NCBI RefSeq assembly: GCF_014195535.1
Contig: NZ_JACIBY010000004.1
Coordinates: forward strand, 347,945-411,944
Source: Runella defluvii
Lineage (GTDB): Bacteria; Bacteroidota; Bacteroidia; Cytophagales; Spirosomataceae
Direction of reading: 5' to 3'
Length of the DNA: 64,000 nucleotides
Shown: piece by piece, positions 11,101 to 18,600 of the stretch
Numbering within the stretch: position 1 is the stretch's first letter
Layout: the number at the start of each line of letters is the position of its first letter
Made by a program: the position numbers and the translations under genes
Notes under the pieces: generated by a model
What the model was told of the DNA's origin: nothing
Databases searched by the model: none
The model's input: only the letters and a program-made list of their open reading frames with translations

Positions 11101-13515
11101 TTGGCGGTAGCTCCAACGCCACCGACGGTGATGAGTGCTTGTGGGGAGGTGCTAACTCCGAGTGCGCCCGTGATAACCAACAGTCCAAATCCGCTGTTGT
11201 GCGAAGGTACTAGAACCTATACCTACACTTACACGGATTGTGAAGGGAATACGGCAGTCTGGAGCTTTGTCTATACGGTTCTAGACAACATAGCACCAAC
11301 GATTTCTTGTCCAGCAGACGTGGTTGGATGTGCAGGTCAGTTGATTACGTTTACCCCTCCCGTGGGAATGGATAATTGTTTGGGAGCAGTGACGACGCAA
11401 ATCGCGGGTTTACCCACGGGCAGTGTTTTTCCTGTTGGAATAACGACCAGTACGTTCAAAGTGACGGCGGTAAATGGTCAGACAGCGGAGTGTTCGTTTA
11501 CGGCGACTATCCAAGGCAAACCCACGATTACGCTCAATACTTTACAACAAACGCTCAACGAAGGCAACGCTCAAACTTTGTGCGACACGGATTCGAATCC
11601 TGTTAATGGTTTGCAGTTTACGGTTTCGGGTTCTTGTGTTTCGGGCAATCCCGTTTGGCGGGTACAAGTGGGCAGTGGCGCGTGGAGCGCATGGTCATCC
11701 AATGCCCCAGTTTCCCAATTGTCCAATAACCAACCCCACCGCTACCAAGCGGCTTGTGATGCGAGTTGTGCTGTGACGTACACGAGTCCGATTGAGTTGA
11801 CGATTAATTATCGTTCAACCGTACCACAAAATGTAACAATGCTAGTGGATGGTGTGAGTGTGGCCGTTGGGGAGACCAAGGAAGTGTGCAGTTTGGTGAA
11901 TATACCACTTAGTTTTACGACCAATTGTGGGGCGAATGAAGTGACAATTTATTCGGTGGATGGCGGTGAATACAGCGCGGGTGTACCCGTTGGTTTGGTT
12001 GATAATCAGTACCACAATTACCGCGTACGTTGTCGCCAATTAGGTGGAACGGTTTCCTGTGTGGAATCAGAATCAGGAGTGATGCGGTTAAAATTGGTAG
12101 TAATTCCATCGGCACCGACGGTATCGTTGTCCTCGACGGGAAGCTGCAACAGTGGTTCAAGCTTTAGTGGCCAATCGTCATGCGGAAGTTTGCGGACGGT
12201 TTGGTACAATGCTAGCACAAATGTGGCCTTGCCAAGTTTGCCTGCGACCTTACCTTTGGAAACAATCTCATACTACGCTCGTTGTCAGACGGAAAATGGC
12301 TGTGTGAGTGAAAAGAGCAATGTGGTGACATTCACAGTGACGCCAATTCACGTCGCGCCAGCGATTACGGCAAGTCAAGACATCGTTTGCACGGGCACGA
12401 CGGTGAAAGTTTCAGCCAACTGCCCCGCAGGCAGTCAAACGTTCTGGAACACGGGGGTAACGGCCTCAAGTTTTGAGGTAGCTTTCAGCAACGTGACGAA
12501 GCAGACGTATTGGGCGAAGTGTCTTTTTGACGGCGGTTGTCAGAGCGCGGAAAGTATTCGCAAAGATGTGTACTGGAATGCGTTTGTTGTGACGTTGATT
12601 AACATTGGTGAATCTAAATCGGCGATAAAAACCAACGACCGTTCGGCATGGACAAGCCAGTTTATCACCCGTGATGGCGGCCCTGAATTGGAACAAAGTA
12701 CGCAAGTAAATCCGACTTTGTATTACGTAGAAAATGCCAACAAACAAGCGCCTCGTTACTGGACCATCAACGTAGAAGCGTGTGGATTAAGCACCGACGG
12801 CTCGTTGACGTTCGACATGTTGGCGACGCCAGAAATGGGCATAATTCGTTCTTTCAACACGCACGAAAATAATGCGCCTTACTTCATGTACGCCAACCGT
12901 GAAGGCTGGACGGAATTGTATGCCCAAAACCACCCCGCCTACGGTTTTTACCAAGACAACGGCGCAGGCGGTAACGTATATGACGCAGGTTTACCGAAGG
13001 GTTTGTATAAACTAGGGATTCGCTACTGGGATCAAAAAGGTTGGGGCAGCATTTATCCTTCGACGCGGAAAGCACAAGGCAACGTGTTGGCCTATCAAGA
13101 ATATTGGTTCAGAATCCAGTCGAAAGACGGGGTAGGCGTAGGCGCAGCGAGAGAAGGGGCAAATGGCAAGGAGCAAGAGGCAAAAAGCAAAGGGCAAGGA
13201 GCAAGGGTCGGACCGTCGCACGGCAATGGGTCGGATAACGGAAAACAGATAACTGATAACGGAGCATTCGCCACCGTTCTGCCCAACCCCGTTACGCATA
13301 CGCTTCGCTTGAAAGTGCAAGATAGCAAGGGGCAAGTGGTGCAAGCAGCATTAACCGATGCCGCAGGGCGTGAAGTTTTAAGCCGCCAATTTGTGCCCGA
13401 AACCAATACCCACCAAGAGGAATTTGGGGTGAGTGAATTGACGATGGGTATATATTTCTTGAAGGTGACAACGCCAGACAAACAAGTCACCTTGAAAGTG
13501 ATAAAGGTGCATTAA
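2140..13515 (+). CDS. G1: giant T9SS-exported adhesin-like protein, five beta-helix modules
   Basis: 3791 residues. Signal peptide 1-23 (ending SQAQ). Residues ~25-268 form a glycine-rich domain (resembles the Gly_rich family) and ~270-367 an Ig-like module. Five right-handed beta-helix modules follow, starting near 372, 708, 1054, 1390 and 1774. Each opens with YVNASASG and SWANAYTDL, contains IYGGF and GGG(M/I)-N-C-F rungs, and closes with AINAGDP and GAYEYQ, typical of choice-of-anchor Q/polymorphic proteins. Next are eight ~97-residue cysteine-containing repeats (~2126-2890), two repeats with TPSAPVITN and CEGTRTYTY (~2891-3050), one HYR domain (~3050-3125), the family C-terminal region (~3126-3672), the heptamer linker, and a T9SS type A sorting domain (~3709-3791, opening ATVLPNPV and closing YFLKVTT...LKVIKV). 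The product is expected on the cell surface or released. Its binding partner is unknown; adhesion is inferred from architecture. Confidence 0.95.
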   Translation: MKQTLQLFLLMLCGVLCLRSQAQTCPGEVLNISAPDPSTSGTKQSWQVPAGGIYKVRITARGAAGGSKLLSLAKEAGKGALMSGDFFVASGQVLEAIAGARGQSANQAGGGGGGSGVQIQSSGLVLVLAGGGGGAGADFSSGAGGGAPITNSGTNGGSASNGGGGGGGLGGNGQNGTSSLAGGGGYDGIGGSAPMNSSDVGFGGGGFGAGGSGGSSGGGGGGGYSGGNAGTSSGSGGSGGGSYNIGTNQSNFLNTNANALNGQVIIQCLGTAAFSAIVTPTLPNCGSNQGSINIDLTGDLNGFSNDVVEYAIVSGTSFSGNPTFTSIAAEPFDVTTGTGTTPGTYTVRIRLKYNPDLFTDQTYTLDASGPMLYVKANATGANNGRSWANAFTDLEAALNAARANPSCVSQIWVAAGTYQPAVNASFSMLPGVAILGGFPNTGNPTLAERNWSANPTILRGNGNRVINNFQNGLTNTAILDGFTVTGGGVPTGDSGAGIFNSGVSPQYRNCIISGNTSDGNGGGMSINGSSPTLINCVFIGNTAPQGGGLHIAFNGTTSPTITNCSFSGNKASLKGGGVYCGASPIFNNCLVWGNEGEFYDNPGISLRPTITNTVIKGQNLGAGIFNGSIDPLFVSQPTVGLGTAGDLRLQSCSPAINAGDPATTSATVGSLDLGGNSRFYNNGRIDIGAYEYQSTYDVCACISNNGIVYVNASASGGNSGRSWANAYTDLEAALNAARANPSCVSQIWVAAGTYKPTADASGNTSPADARMKSFVMVNGVAIYGGFNGTETQLTARNWRSNPTILSGNIGDTGIDTDNSYRVINNNFTSGSPLGNTAILDGVIVEKGYATGDFPFNLGGGMWNAYASPKVQNCVFRNNYAESGGAMFNDNSSSNITNCLFFNNTATTAGSALSNGGGTNQAKVVNCTFYGNTGSTITINNQSSAAITNCIVWGNGGGISGGTVTYSNVQGGVSGTGNVNSDPRFENAVGGDFRLQQCSPAIDAGTATNVPITDFEGNNRVDAVTVGGVVDMGAYEYQGTYDICSACANTTGVIVYVNASASGNNSGRSWADAFTDLQSALTLARNYPSCVTQIWVAAGTYQPAVNASFSMLPGVAILGGFPTTGNPTLTDRNWSANPTILRGNGSRVINNNENGLTNTAILDGFTVTGGTLTGSGAGIYNILVSPQYRNCIISGNTSDGNGGGMSIVGSSPTLINCVFIGNTAQKGGGLHIVYIVYNRFTSPIITNCSFSGNKALQNGGGIYCAASPIFNNCLVWGNEDEFYDNSTPLRPTITNTVIKGQNLGAGILNGSIDPLFVSQPTVGLGTAGDLRLQSCSPAINAGDPATTSATVGSLDLGGNSRFYNNGRIDIGAYEYQSTYDVCACISNNGIVYVNASASGGNNGRSWANAYTDLEAALNAARANPSCVSQIWVAAGTYKPTSGTDRGISFSMVNGVAIYGGFPNDGSGTMANRNWITNQTILSGDLNGDDTFTGTGTSLVIGNTSDNSYCVIRNGNTTDNTARLDGFIVSGANNSSFLGVGSGVYNNGIDGICNPVFVNCVFRHNLSRLGGAIANYGNNGTCNPTFTHCLFYQNQAIYNGNISDGGAMRCIGNVTTVLSHCTFSQNKALGQGGAIYAAFNSGSPNVTLRNCILWDNTAVNGGNQIFLGSSTLTLNHTLLQGGTGAIDNTNGIINNNGRLLDTNPLFVDAANGNFRLQQCSPAIDAGTSMDAPTTDLDGNNRVDAIAGGGVVDMGAYEYQTTFDFCSACANTTGGIVYVNASASGGSNNGSSWANAYTDLQSALTLARTYPSCVSQIWVAKGTYKPTSGSERGISFSMVNGVAMYGGFPNDGTGTMANRNWNTNPTILSGDIGTAEDSDNSYTVVVAGSGLNATAILDGFSVTGAAGAAYGAGIYVDNSSPIITNCLLTRNSSTNFGGGLACYNASPVVSNCTLSYNTSYSGGGMANGFGGMPIVTNCLFIHNNSTYHAGGGGLYSQTTSMTLTNCTFSGNSPESIHCNAAINISNCVIWGNSLNFYNANASISNCIVEGGYNLCNNCPNGNGNANPLFVNAAGGNFQLQVCSPAINAGDPATTLATVGSLDLGGNSRFYNNGRIDIGAYEYQGTFDAVAPIAQVTNSTCTTAGGIPSGGVISAPSGSCPAGSSLYYSTDNGGNWSTTVPTYAQSGPAQTIWTRCTCDTNPASFGPTSMVTTVPGTCPTCPDLTVAAPAVQVTNSVCTTFNGTASGGVISAPSGSCPAGSILQYSTDNGGNWSTTLPTYTQTGPAQTIVTRCNCTADVTKSSPTSTVTTVPGTCPTCPDLTAAAPAVQVTNSVCMTYGGTASGGSISAPSGSCPVGSTLQYSTDNGGNWSTTLPTYAQTGPAQTIVTRCNCTADVTKSSPTSTVTTVPGTCPACPDLTATAPAVQVTNSVCMTYGGTASGGVISVPSGSCPAGSTLQYSTDNGGNWSTTLPTYAQTGPAQTIVTRCNCTADVTKSSPTSTVTTVPGTCPACPDLTAAAPAVQVTNSVCTTFNGTASGGSISAPSGSCPAGSTLQYSTDNGGNWSTTLPIYAQTGPAQTIVTRCNCTADVTKSSPMSTVTTVPGTCPVCPDLTAAAPVVQVTNSVCTTYGGMASGGVIIAPSGSCPAGSTLQYSTDNGGNWSTTLPTYAQTGPAQTIVTRCNCTADATKSSPMSTVTTVPGTCPACPVLTAAAPAVQVTNSVCTTYGGTASGGVISAPSGSCPAGSTLQYSTDNGGNWSTTLPTYAQTGPAQTIVTRCNCTADVTKSSPMSTVTTVPGTCPACPVLTASAPVVQVTNSVCQAGCMIGGGSISAPSGSCPVGSTLQYQLNVGGWSTTLPTYAQTGPAQTIKTRCVCNSDANQMSPESSVTTIPGTVPALVVPVNGSAVVSCPALAIAPTLPVVNDCNGNPITPSAPVITNNPDPLTCEGTRTYTYSYVCGSATATWSFVYTIEREPFTISVANGSATVYDPALAVAPTPPTVMSACGEVLTPSAPVITNSPNPLLCEGTRTYTYTYTDCEGNTAVWSFVYTVLDNIAPTISCPADVVGCAGQLITFTPPVGMDNCLGAVTTQIAGLPTGSVFPVGITTSTFKVTAVNGQTAECSFTATIQGKPTITLNTLQQTLNEGNAQTLCDTDSNPVNGLQFTVSGSCVSGNPVWRVQVGSGAWSAWSSNAPVSQLSNNQPHRYQAACDASCAVTYTSPIELTINYRSTVPQNVTMLVDGVSVAVGETKEVCSLVNIPLSFTTNCGANEVTIYSVDGGEYSAGVPVGLVDNQYHNYRVRCRQLGGTVSCVESESGVMRLKLVVIPSAPTVSLSSTGSCNSGSSFSGQSSCGSLRTVWYNASTNVALPSLPATLPLETISYYARCQTENGCVSEKSNVVTFTVTPIHVAPAITASQDIVCTGTTVKVSANCPAGSQTFWNTGVTASSFEVAFSNVTKQTYWAKCLFDGGCQSAESIRKDVYWNAFVVTLINIGESKSAIKTNDRSAWTSQFITRDGGPELEQSTQVNPTLYYVENANKQAPRYWTINVEACGLSTDGSLTFDMLATPEMGIIRSFNTHENNAPYFMYANREGWTELYAQNHPAYGFYQDNGAGGNVYDAGLPKGLYKLGIRYWDQKGWGSIYPSTRKAQGNVLAYQEYWFRIQSKDGVGVGAAREGANGKEQEAKSKGQGARVGPSHGNGSDNGKQITDNGAFATVLPNPVTHTLRLKVQDSKGQVVQAALTDAAGREVLSRQFVPETNTHQEEFGVSELTMGIYFLKVTTPDKQVTLKVIKVH
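3371..4400 (+). repeat. Internal ~1-kb direct duplication in G1, copy 1
   Basis: This stretch (most of beta-helix module 1 and the start of module 2) recurs at 5415-6445 with an offset of ~2045 bp. Long runs are identical, including the block around AATACTTCAGACGGGAATGG, and small in-frame differences are scattered between them. It shows that modules multiplied in pairs. Confidence 0.85.
5415..6445 (+). repeat. Internal ~1-kb direct duplication in G1, copy 2
   Basis: Second copy of 3371-4400, spanning most of module 3 and the start of module 4. The two copies part company near 4400/6446, where the continuation changes to a different rung sequence. Confidence 0.85.
8515..10810 (+). repeat. 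Eight tandem ~291-bp coding repeats in G1
   Basis: Seven regular units plus a shortened eighth variant, with starts near 8515, 8812, 9103, 9394, 9685, 9976, 10267 and 10558. Each encodes ~97 residues with landmarks QVTNSVC, SAPSGSCP, STDNGGNWSTT, GPAQTI, TRCNC and PGTCPxCPDL. Most units carry six cysteines, so disulphides are plausible in an exported protein. The last unit (CQAGC...YQLNVGGWS) is the conserved cap also found in G2 and G7. Confidence 0.9.
13159..13261 (+). repeat. Heptanucleotide linker tract in G1 (GCAARRR then GATAACN)
   Basis: Seven perfect-length units of type GCAARRR run from 13159 to 13207, followed after 26 bases by four units of type GATAACN (13234-13261). Translated, they form the hydrophilic linker before the sorting domain. 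Because the unit is 7 bp, gain or loss of one unit would shift the frame. Confidence 0.9.
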
Positions 13516-13540
13516 CCCTGCATCACTTGAGGTTATGCCT

Positions 13541-13576
13541 AAAAATCCTGTTATCAATATTGGTAACAGGATTTTT
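13541..13576 (+). terminator. Rho-independent terminator of G1
   Basis: A 13-bp perfect stem (AAAAATCCTGTTA and complement) around a 10-base loop, ending in TTTTT, 25 bp after the G1 stop. The flanking A and T runs make it potentially bidirectional. Confidence 0.85.
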
Positions 13577-13621
13577 CAGTTATTTGCCCTAACTTGCAAT
13601 CCGATTTGATAGGATTGAAAA

Positions 13622-15523
13622 ATGTACCCGACGGATAAAAATAGTATAGAAAAACTCGACCAACTCATTGATAAAAATATTCTAAATGGTAGCTATTCCA
13701 TTGATGATATATGCCTTGAATTAGGAATGAGTCGCTCTCAGTTGTTTCGACTTGTAAAAGAGGAAACGGACCTCTCTACCTCTCGTTATATCCGTCGTCG
13801 GCGTTTGTTGAAAGGGAAAGAATTAATTGAAACTACCGATCATAAAATAGCTGAAATATCGTACGAAATCGGCTTGGATAGTCCCCAAACTTTTACCAAA
13901 TATTTTACTGAAGAATTTGGCGTTTCTCCCTCCGAATACCGTAAAAATAGAGGAAAAGAACCTCTTGAAGAACCGTCTTATGAGGAGTTAGAGGTTGTTC
14001 AGGTGCCTAAAATTCAGGTAGTTGAGGAGGTGCCTTTTGTTGCGAATAAGCAAGGTAAATACAAGTATGTGGCGTTGGCCCTGCTGGTGATTGTGCTGGC
14101 AGCAGCGGGGGTTTGGATAATCAAAGGGAGCGGAGCATTCAGCGAATCAGAAAATTCTATTGCGGTCTTGCCTTTCAAAAGCAACGGCAATCCTGAAGCG
14201 GTCTTGTTAGCTGAGGGCGTAACCGATCAAATCCATGGCTCTTTGACTACTCTTAGGCACCTAAAAGTCATTTCTAAAAATTCATCAGAACTCTTTAGAG
14301 AGTCAAAAAAAACAGTTCCTCAAATTGCCTCGGAACTGCACGTGGCCTATGTTTTGGGCGGTACAACCACCCACAATGGAGCGCGTGTACGGATAACGAT
14401 GGAACTGGTAAAAGCATCGGAAGATCGGGTGGTATGGACAAGACAATACGAAGGTAAAGCGAGCGAAATTATTGGCTTGATTAACAAAATAGCCCAAGAC
14501 ATCACTAAACGATTTCAGTTAAAACCTTCGCAGTCGCTGGCTGCCAAGTCAAACCAAATGCCAACCGATAATCCAGAAGCCTACAATGAATATTTGCAGG
14601 GAAAACAATTGTTGGCGACTCGAACCAAAGAAAAACTGTTGGCAAGCATCACAAAATTTGACAAAGCAATTGCCTTGGATTCTAATTTTTCGGATGCCTA
14701 TGCTTGTAAAGCGAGTGCATATTTTAGCCTGGGAAATTTGAGCCATATTGACCTCGACTCAAGTTTTAGAATGACCGAGCGAGAAGTGCTAAAATCCATT
14801 CGACTGGATGCCGATAACGCCCAAGCGTATGGATTATTAGCTGCCGTTTACCGAGATGAATACCGCTGGGAACAAGCCAACTCGACGTTTCAGATTGCTT
14901 TGCGGTGCAATCCAAACAACGCACAAGTCAATTATTGGTATAGCCTGATGTTGCGTTCGTTGGGGCTGCTGGAGGAAGCTTTGAAGTACAGCAGCCGAGC
15001 CGTGGCGTTGGATCCGCTCTCCCCCGTGATTTTGAGTGGACACATCCGCAACTGTTCTTACGCCCATAAGCAAGAAATGACCAAAGAAGGCATTGACAAC
15101 GGAAAGTTGTTGTTCAATGATTCCTTTTTGTTTTATTGGTCAACGGGTTATCACTATTTGGAAATAAAAGACTATCCTGCGGCCCTACGGGATTTGACCA
15201 AAGCACAACAACTCAACCCCAGCGTTAAAGGGCTAGAGGCAGCTGTTGTCTATACCAAAGCCCGTTTAGGGCAGGTACCTGCGGCAAAAACGTATCTGGC
15301 CACTTTGCCCGAAACGCCCGACAATTATACTTTTATTGCGATGGTGTATGCAGGGTTAAATGACAAACAAAACTGCCTTCGTTATCTTGAAAAAATGGCC
15401 TCTTTGGGGAAAATTCCTACCGACATGAAGGTGTCTCCTTTCTTTCATTTCTTGCACGGTGAGGCGCGATTTAATGCCTTATTGCAACAATTTGGCTTAG
15501 TGAACTTCAAATTGTCGATTTAA
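13622..15523 (+). CDS. AraC-type HTH / transmembrane / TolB-like / TPR regulator
   Basis: 633 residues. The N-terminus (~10-112) is an AraC-family double helix-turn-helix: SIDDICLELGMSRSQLFRLV, then KIAEISYEIGLDSPQTFTKY and FGVSPSEYRK. A transmembrane helix lies at ~147-168 (YVALALLVIVLAAAGVWII). After it comes a TolB/adenylate-cyclase-associated type domain (~175-300, SIAVLPFKSN, VLGGTTTHNG, ASEDRVVWTRQYEG), then TPR-like repeats to the end. The head is thus cytoplasmic and the C-terminal sensor periplasmic, the reverse polarity of the regulators at 88 and 49801. It sits between the G1 terminator and G2 (168 bp downstream). The 21-bp direct repeats in that gap fit the geometry of AraC-family sites, making this protein the best candidate regulator of G2 and the two lipoprotein operons (inference). 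Confidence 0.88.
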   Translation: MYPTDKNSIEKLDQLIDKNILNGSYSIDDICLELGMSRSQLFRLVKEETDLSTSRYIRRRRLLKGKELIETTDHKIAEISYEIGLDSPQTFTKYFTEEFGVSPSEYRKNRGKEPLEEPSYEELEVVQVPKIQVVEEVPFVANKQGKYKYVALALLVIVLAAAGVWIIKGSGAFSESENSIAVLPFKSNGNPEAVLLAEGVTDQIHGSLTTLRHLKVISKNSSELFRESKKTVPQIASELHVAYVLGGTTTHNGARVRITMELVKASEDRVVWTRQYEGKASEIIGLINKIAQDITKRFQLKPSQSLAAKSNQMPTDNPEAYNEYLQGKQLLATRTKEKLLASITKFDKAIALDSNFSDAYACKASAYFSLGNLSHIDLDSSFRMTEREVLKSIRLDADNAQAYGLLAAVYRDEYRWEQANSTFQIALRCNPNNAQVNYWYSLMLRSLGLLEEALKYSSRAVALDPLSPVILSGHIRNCSYAHKQEMTKEGIDNGKLLFNDSFLFYWSTGYHYLEIKDYPAALRDLTKAQQLNPSVKGLEAAVVYTKARLGQVPAAKTYLATLPETPDNYTFIAMVYAGLNDKQNCLRYLEKMASLGKIPTDMKVSPFFHFLHGEARFNALLQQFGLVNFKLSI

Positions 15524-15579
15524 GCTGGTTTTCTAAAATTAAAGAGCTGTTTTACTTCAAAAGGGTGATTTTTTAGCGT

Positions 15580-15659
15580 TTTTCTAAGTTTTTGACCGTA
15601 TTGTCTAAGTTTTTGACCGTATTGTCTAACATGGTCAAGGGACTTTGCTTCTATTTTTG
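15580..15659 (+). promoter_or_regulatory. 21-bp direct-repeat operator and -7 box before G2
   Basis: TTTTCTAAG/TTGTCTAAG/TTGTCTAAC occur at 15580, 15601 and 15622, and TTGACCGTA at 15592 and 15613, all with a 21-bp period. An inverted GGTCAA is at 15633-15638. The -7 element TATTTTTG (15652-15659, matching TAnnTTTG) begins 14 bp after the last base of GGTCAA. No TTTG -33 box is at the usual distance, so an activator-dependent promoter is likely. The same arrangement precedes 24204 and 37915. Confidence 0.75.
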
Positions 15660-15691
15660 GGCCATCATTTTTCAATGGCAACCGAATCAGA

Positions 15692-18600
15692 ATGAAAAAC
15701 TCCCTACTTCTTTTACGTGATCAAAAAATATGTTTGTTTTTGATTAGAAATGCGTTTGCATTATGTCTATTATTTAGCAGTTGCTTCATTGCCAAATCTC
15801 AAACCCTGGGCACGTATCCAGCCACAACGGTGATAGCGGGTCAAAATGCCAGCATCGCGCCATCGACTGCTCCGACGAATGTTACGTCGGCTGTTGCATA
15901 TAGCACTACTAATTTTACGGGCGTCTTGACGGTCAATCCAACGACGGGCGCAGTAACGGTGACGAAAGCGATGCAGGCGGGGACGTATGCGATTACGGTG
16001 AAAGCCTTTAACGGTTCGGCCTCCACGACTACTACGTTTACACTCACGGTGACCAACCCCGCTTGCAGCCAAGGTAATTTTAGTGTCAGTACCGACGTAG
16101 CGGTTGGGTCGAGTTCAAGAAGTGTAGCCGTTGGGGATTTCAATGGGGATGGCAAGCAGGATATTGCCGTGGCAAATTACCAAAGTAGCGGTACGGTTTC
16201 GATTCGCCTGGGCGATGGTGGGGGCGGTTTCAGTGTCAGTACCGACGTAGCGGTTGGGCCGGTTCCACAAAGTTTAGCGATTGGGGACTTCAACGGGGAT
16301 GGCAAGCAAGATCTTGCCGTGGCAAATTCGACTAGTGGTACTGTTTCGATTCGTCTGGGGGATGGTTTGGGCGGTTTCAGCGGCAGTACCGACGTAGCGG
16401 TTGGGAATGGTCCATTCAGTGTAGCCGTAGGGGACTTCAATGGGGATGGCAATCAGGATATTGCCGCGGTAAATGCGTCTGGTATTAGTGTTTCGATCCG
16501 TTTGGGCGATGGTAAGGGCAGCTTCAGCGGCAGTACCATCGTAACGGTTGGGGTACGGCCATACAGTGTAGCCGTAGGGGACTTCAATGGGGATGGCAAT
16601 CAGGATATTGCCGCGGCAAATTATGGTAGCACTACTGTTTCGATTCGCCTTGGCGATGGTCAGGGCGGCTTCAGCGGCAGTACCAACGTAGAGGTTGGGG
16701 ATGCTCCATACAGTGTAGCCGTTGGGGACTTCAATGGGGATGGCAATCAGGATATTGCCGCGGCAAATGCGTTTAGTGGTACTGTTTCGATTCGTCTGGG
16801 GGATGGTTTGGGCGGTTTCAGCGGCAGTACCGACCTAACGGTTGGGGGACAGCCATTCAGTGTAGCCGTAGGGGACTTCAATGGTGATGGTAAGCAGGAT
16901 ATTGCCGCGGCAAATTCGAATAGTGGTACTGTTTCGATTCGTCTGGGGGATGGCGTTGGCGGTTTCAGTGGTAACACCAATATAATAGTTAATAATCGAC
17001 CAATCGGTGTGTCGGTTGGGGATTTTAACAGCGATGGTAAGCAAGATTTTGCCGTGGCAGATATTAGCACTAGTTTTGTTTCGATTCGTCTGGGGGGCGA
17101 GGCAGAAATCAATCTTCAAGGCGGTTCTCCCCTTAGCGATATTCCTGACGGTGACAATACGCCCACGGTGGCCAAAGGGACTGATTTTGAGAATGTAAAC
17201 GTGAATAGCAACACTGCAAAAACTTACACGATTCAAAACACAGGCACTACGCCGCTGAGCATTAGTAGTATTGTCTCCAATAATGGGCGGTTTGTGGTGA
17301 GTGGCTTAACGCTTCCTGCTAGTATCGCCGCGGGGGGGGCTGCGACTTTTACGGTCACTTTTTCTCCGACGGCATTAGGGGTACAGAATGCCACGATTAC
17401 GGTCAACAACGATGATTGTAACGAGGCGGTGTATGATTTTGCGGTGAGGGGTACGGGCGTTGTTCCTACGCTGGGTACGTATTCAAACACCTCTATCATA
17501 GCGGGCCAAAATGCCAGCATCGCGCCATCGGCAGCACCGACGAATGTTACGTCGGCTGTTGCATATAGCACTACTAACTTTACGGGCGTCTTGACGGTCA
17601 ATCCAACGACGGGCGTAGTAACGGTGACGAAAGCGATGCAGGCGGGGACGTATGCGATTACGGTGAAAGCCTTTAACGGCACAGCCTCTACTACTGCTAC
17701 TTTCACACTTACGGTGACCAATCCCACGTGTAGTCAAGGGATGTTCAGGGGTACCACCAACATAGGAATTGGGAGTCTTCCATACTGTGTCGCGATTGGG
17801 GACTTCAACGGGGATGGCAAGCAGGATATTGCTGCTACAAACACCTCTAGTAATAATGTTTCAATTCTATTAGGTGATGGAGGGGGTGGCTTCAACAGCA
17901 GTACGGCAGTTGCGGTTGGGTTGGATTCAAGAAGCATAGTTGTTGGGGATTTCAACGGTGATGGCAATCAGGATATTGCTGTGGCAAATTTTGGAGGCAC
18001 TACAGTTTCAATTCGATTAGGTAACGGTGTGGGTGGTTTTAGCGGGAATACCGAGGTGGGGGTTGAGAGCGCCCCATGGAGTATAGCGATTGGGGACTTC
18101 AACGGTGATGGTAAGCAGGACCTTGCTGTGTCAAACAATAGTAGCAAAAGTGTTTCAATTCGCTTAGGCGATGGTTTGGGCGGATTCAACGGTAGCACCA
18201 ACATAGTAGTGGGGGAAACTCCAAGAGGCGTAGCGATTGGCGACTTCAACAGTGATGGCAAGCAGGATATTGCCGTGGCGAACTTTGTTGGGAATACGGT
18301 TTCGATTCTATTAGGTGATGGTGGGGGCGGTTTTAGCGTTAGTGCCGACTTAGTAGCTGGGGTTGACCCACTTAGTGTAGCGATAGGCGATTTTAACGGG
18401 GATGGTAAGCAGGATCTTGCCGTGGCAAATCATAGTGGCCGCTCGGTTTCGATTCGCTTAGGCGATGGTTTGGGTGGGTTCAGCGGCAGTACCAACTTGA
18501 CGGTTGATACAAGTCTAACCAGTGTAGTGATTGGCGACTTCAATGGTGATGGTAAGCAGGATCTTGCCATCTCAAATTTTGGTGGTAAGGTTTCGATTCG

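Noticed and set aside
13012-13344. Minus-strand frames with a striking LPFAFCLLLLAICPFSRC stretch, recurring at the end of each giant
   Set aside because: They are the reverse reading of the heptanucleotide linker and repeat only because that DNA repeats; not a family of membrane peptides.
15541-15691. Riboswitch or structured RNA leader before G2
   Set aside because: The repeated sequence lies upstream of the -7 box, so it is not transcribed from that promoter, and direct repeats do not form a stable fold.
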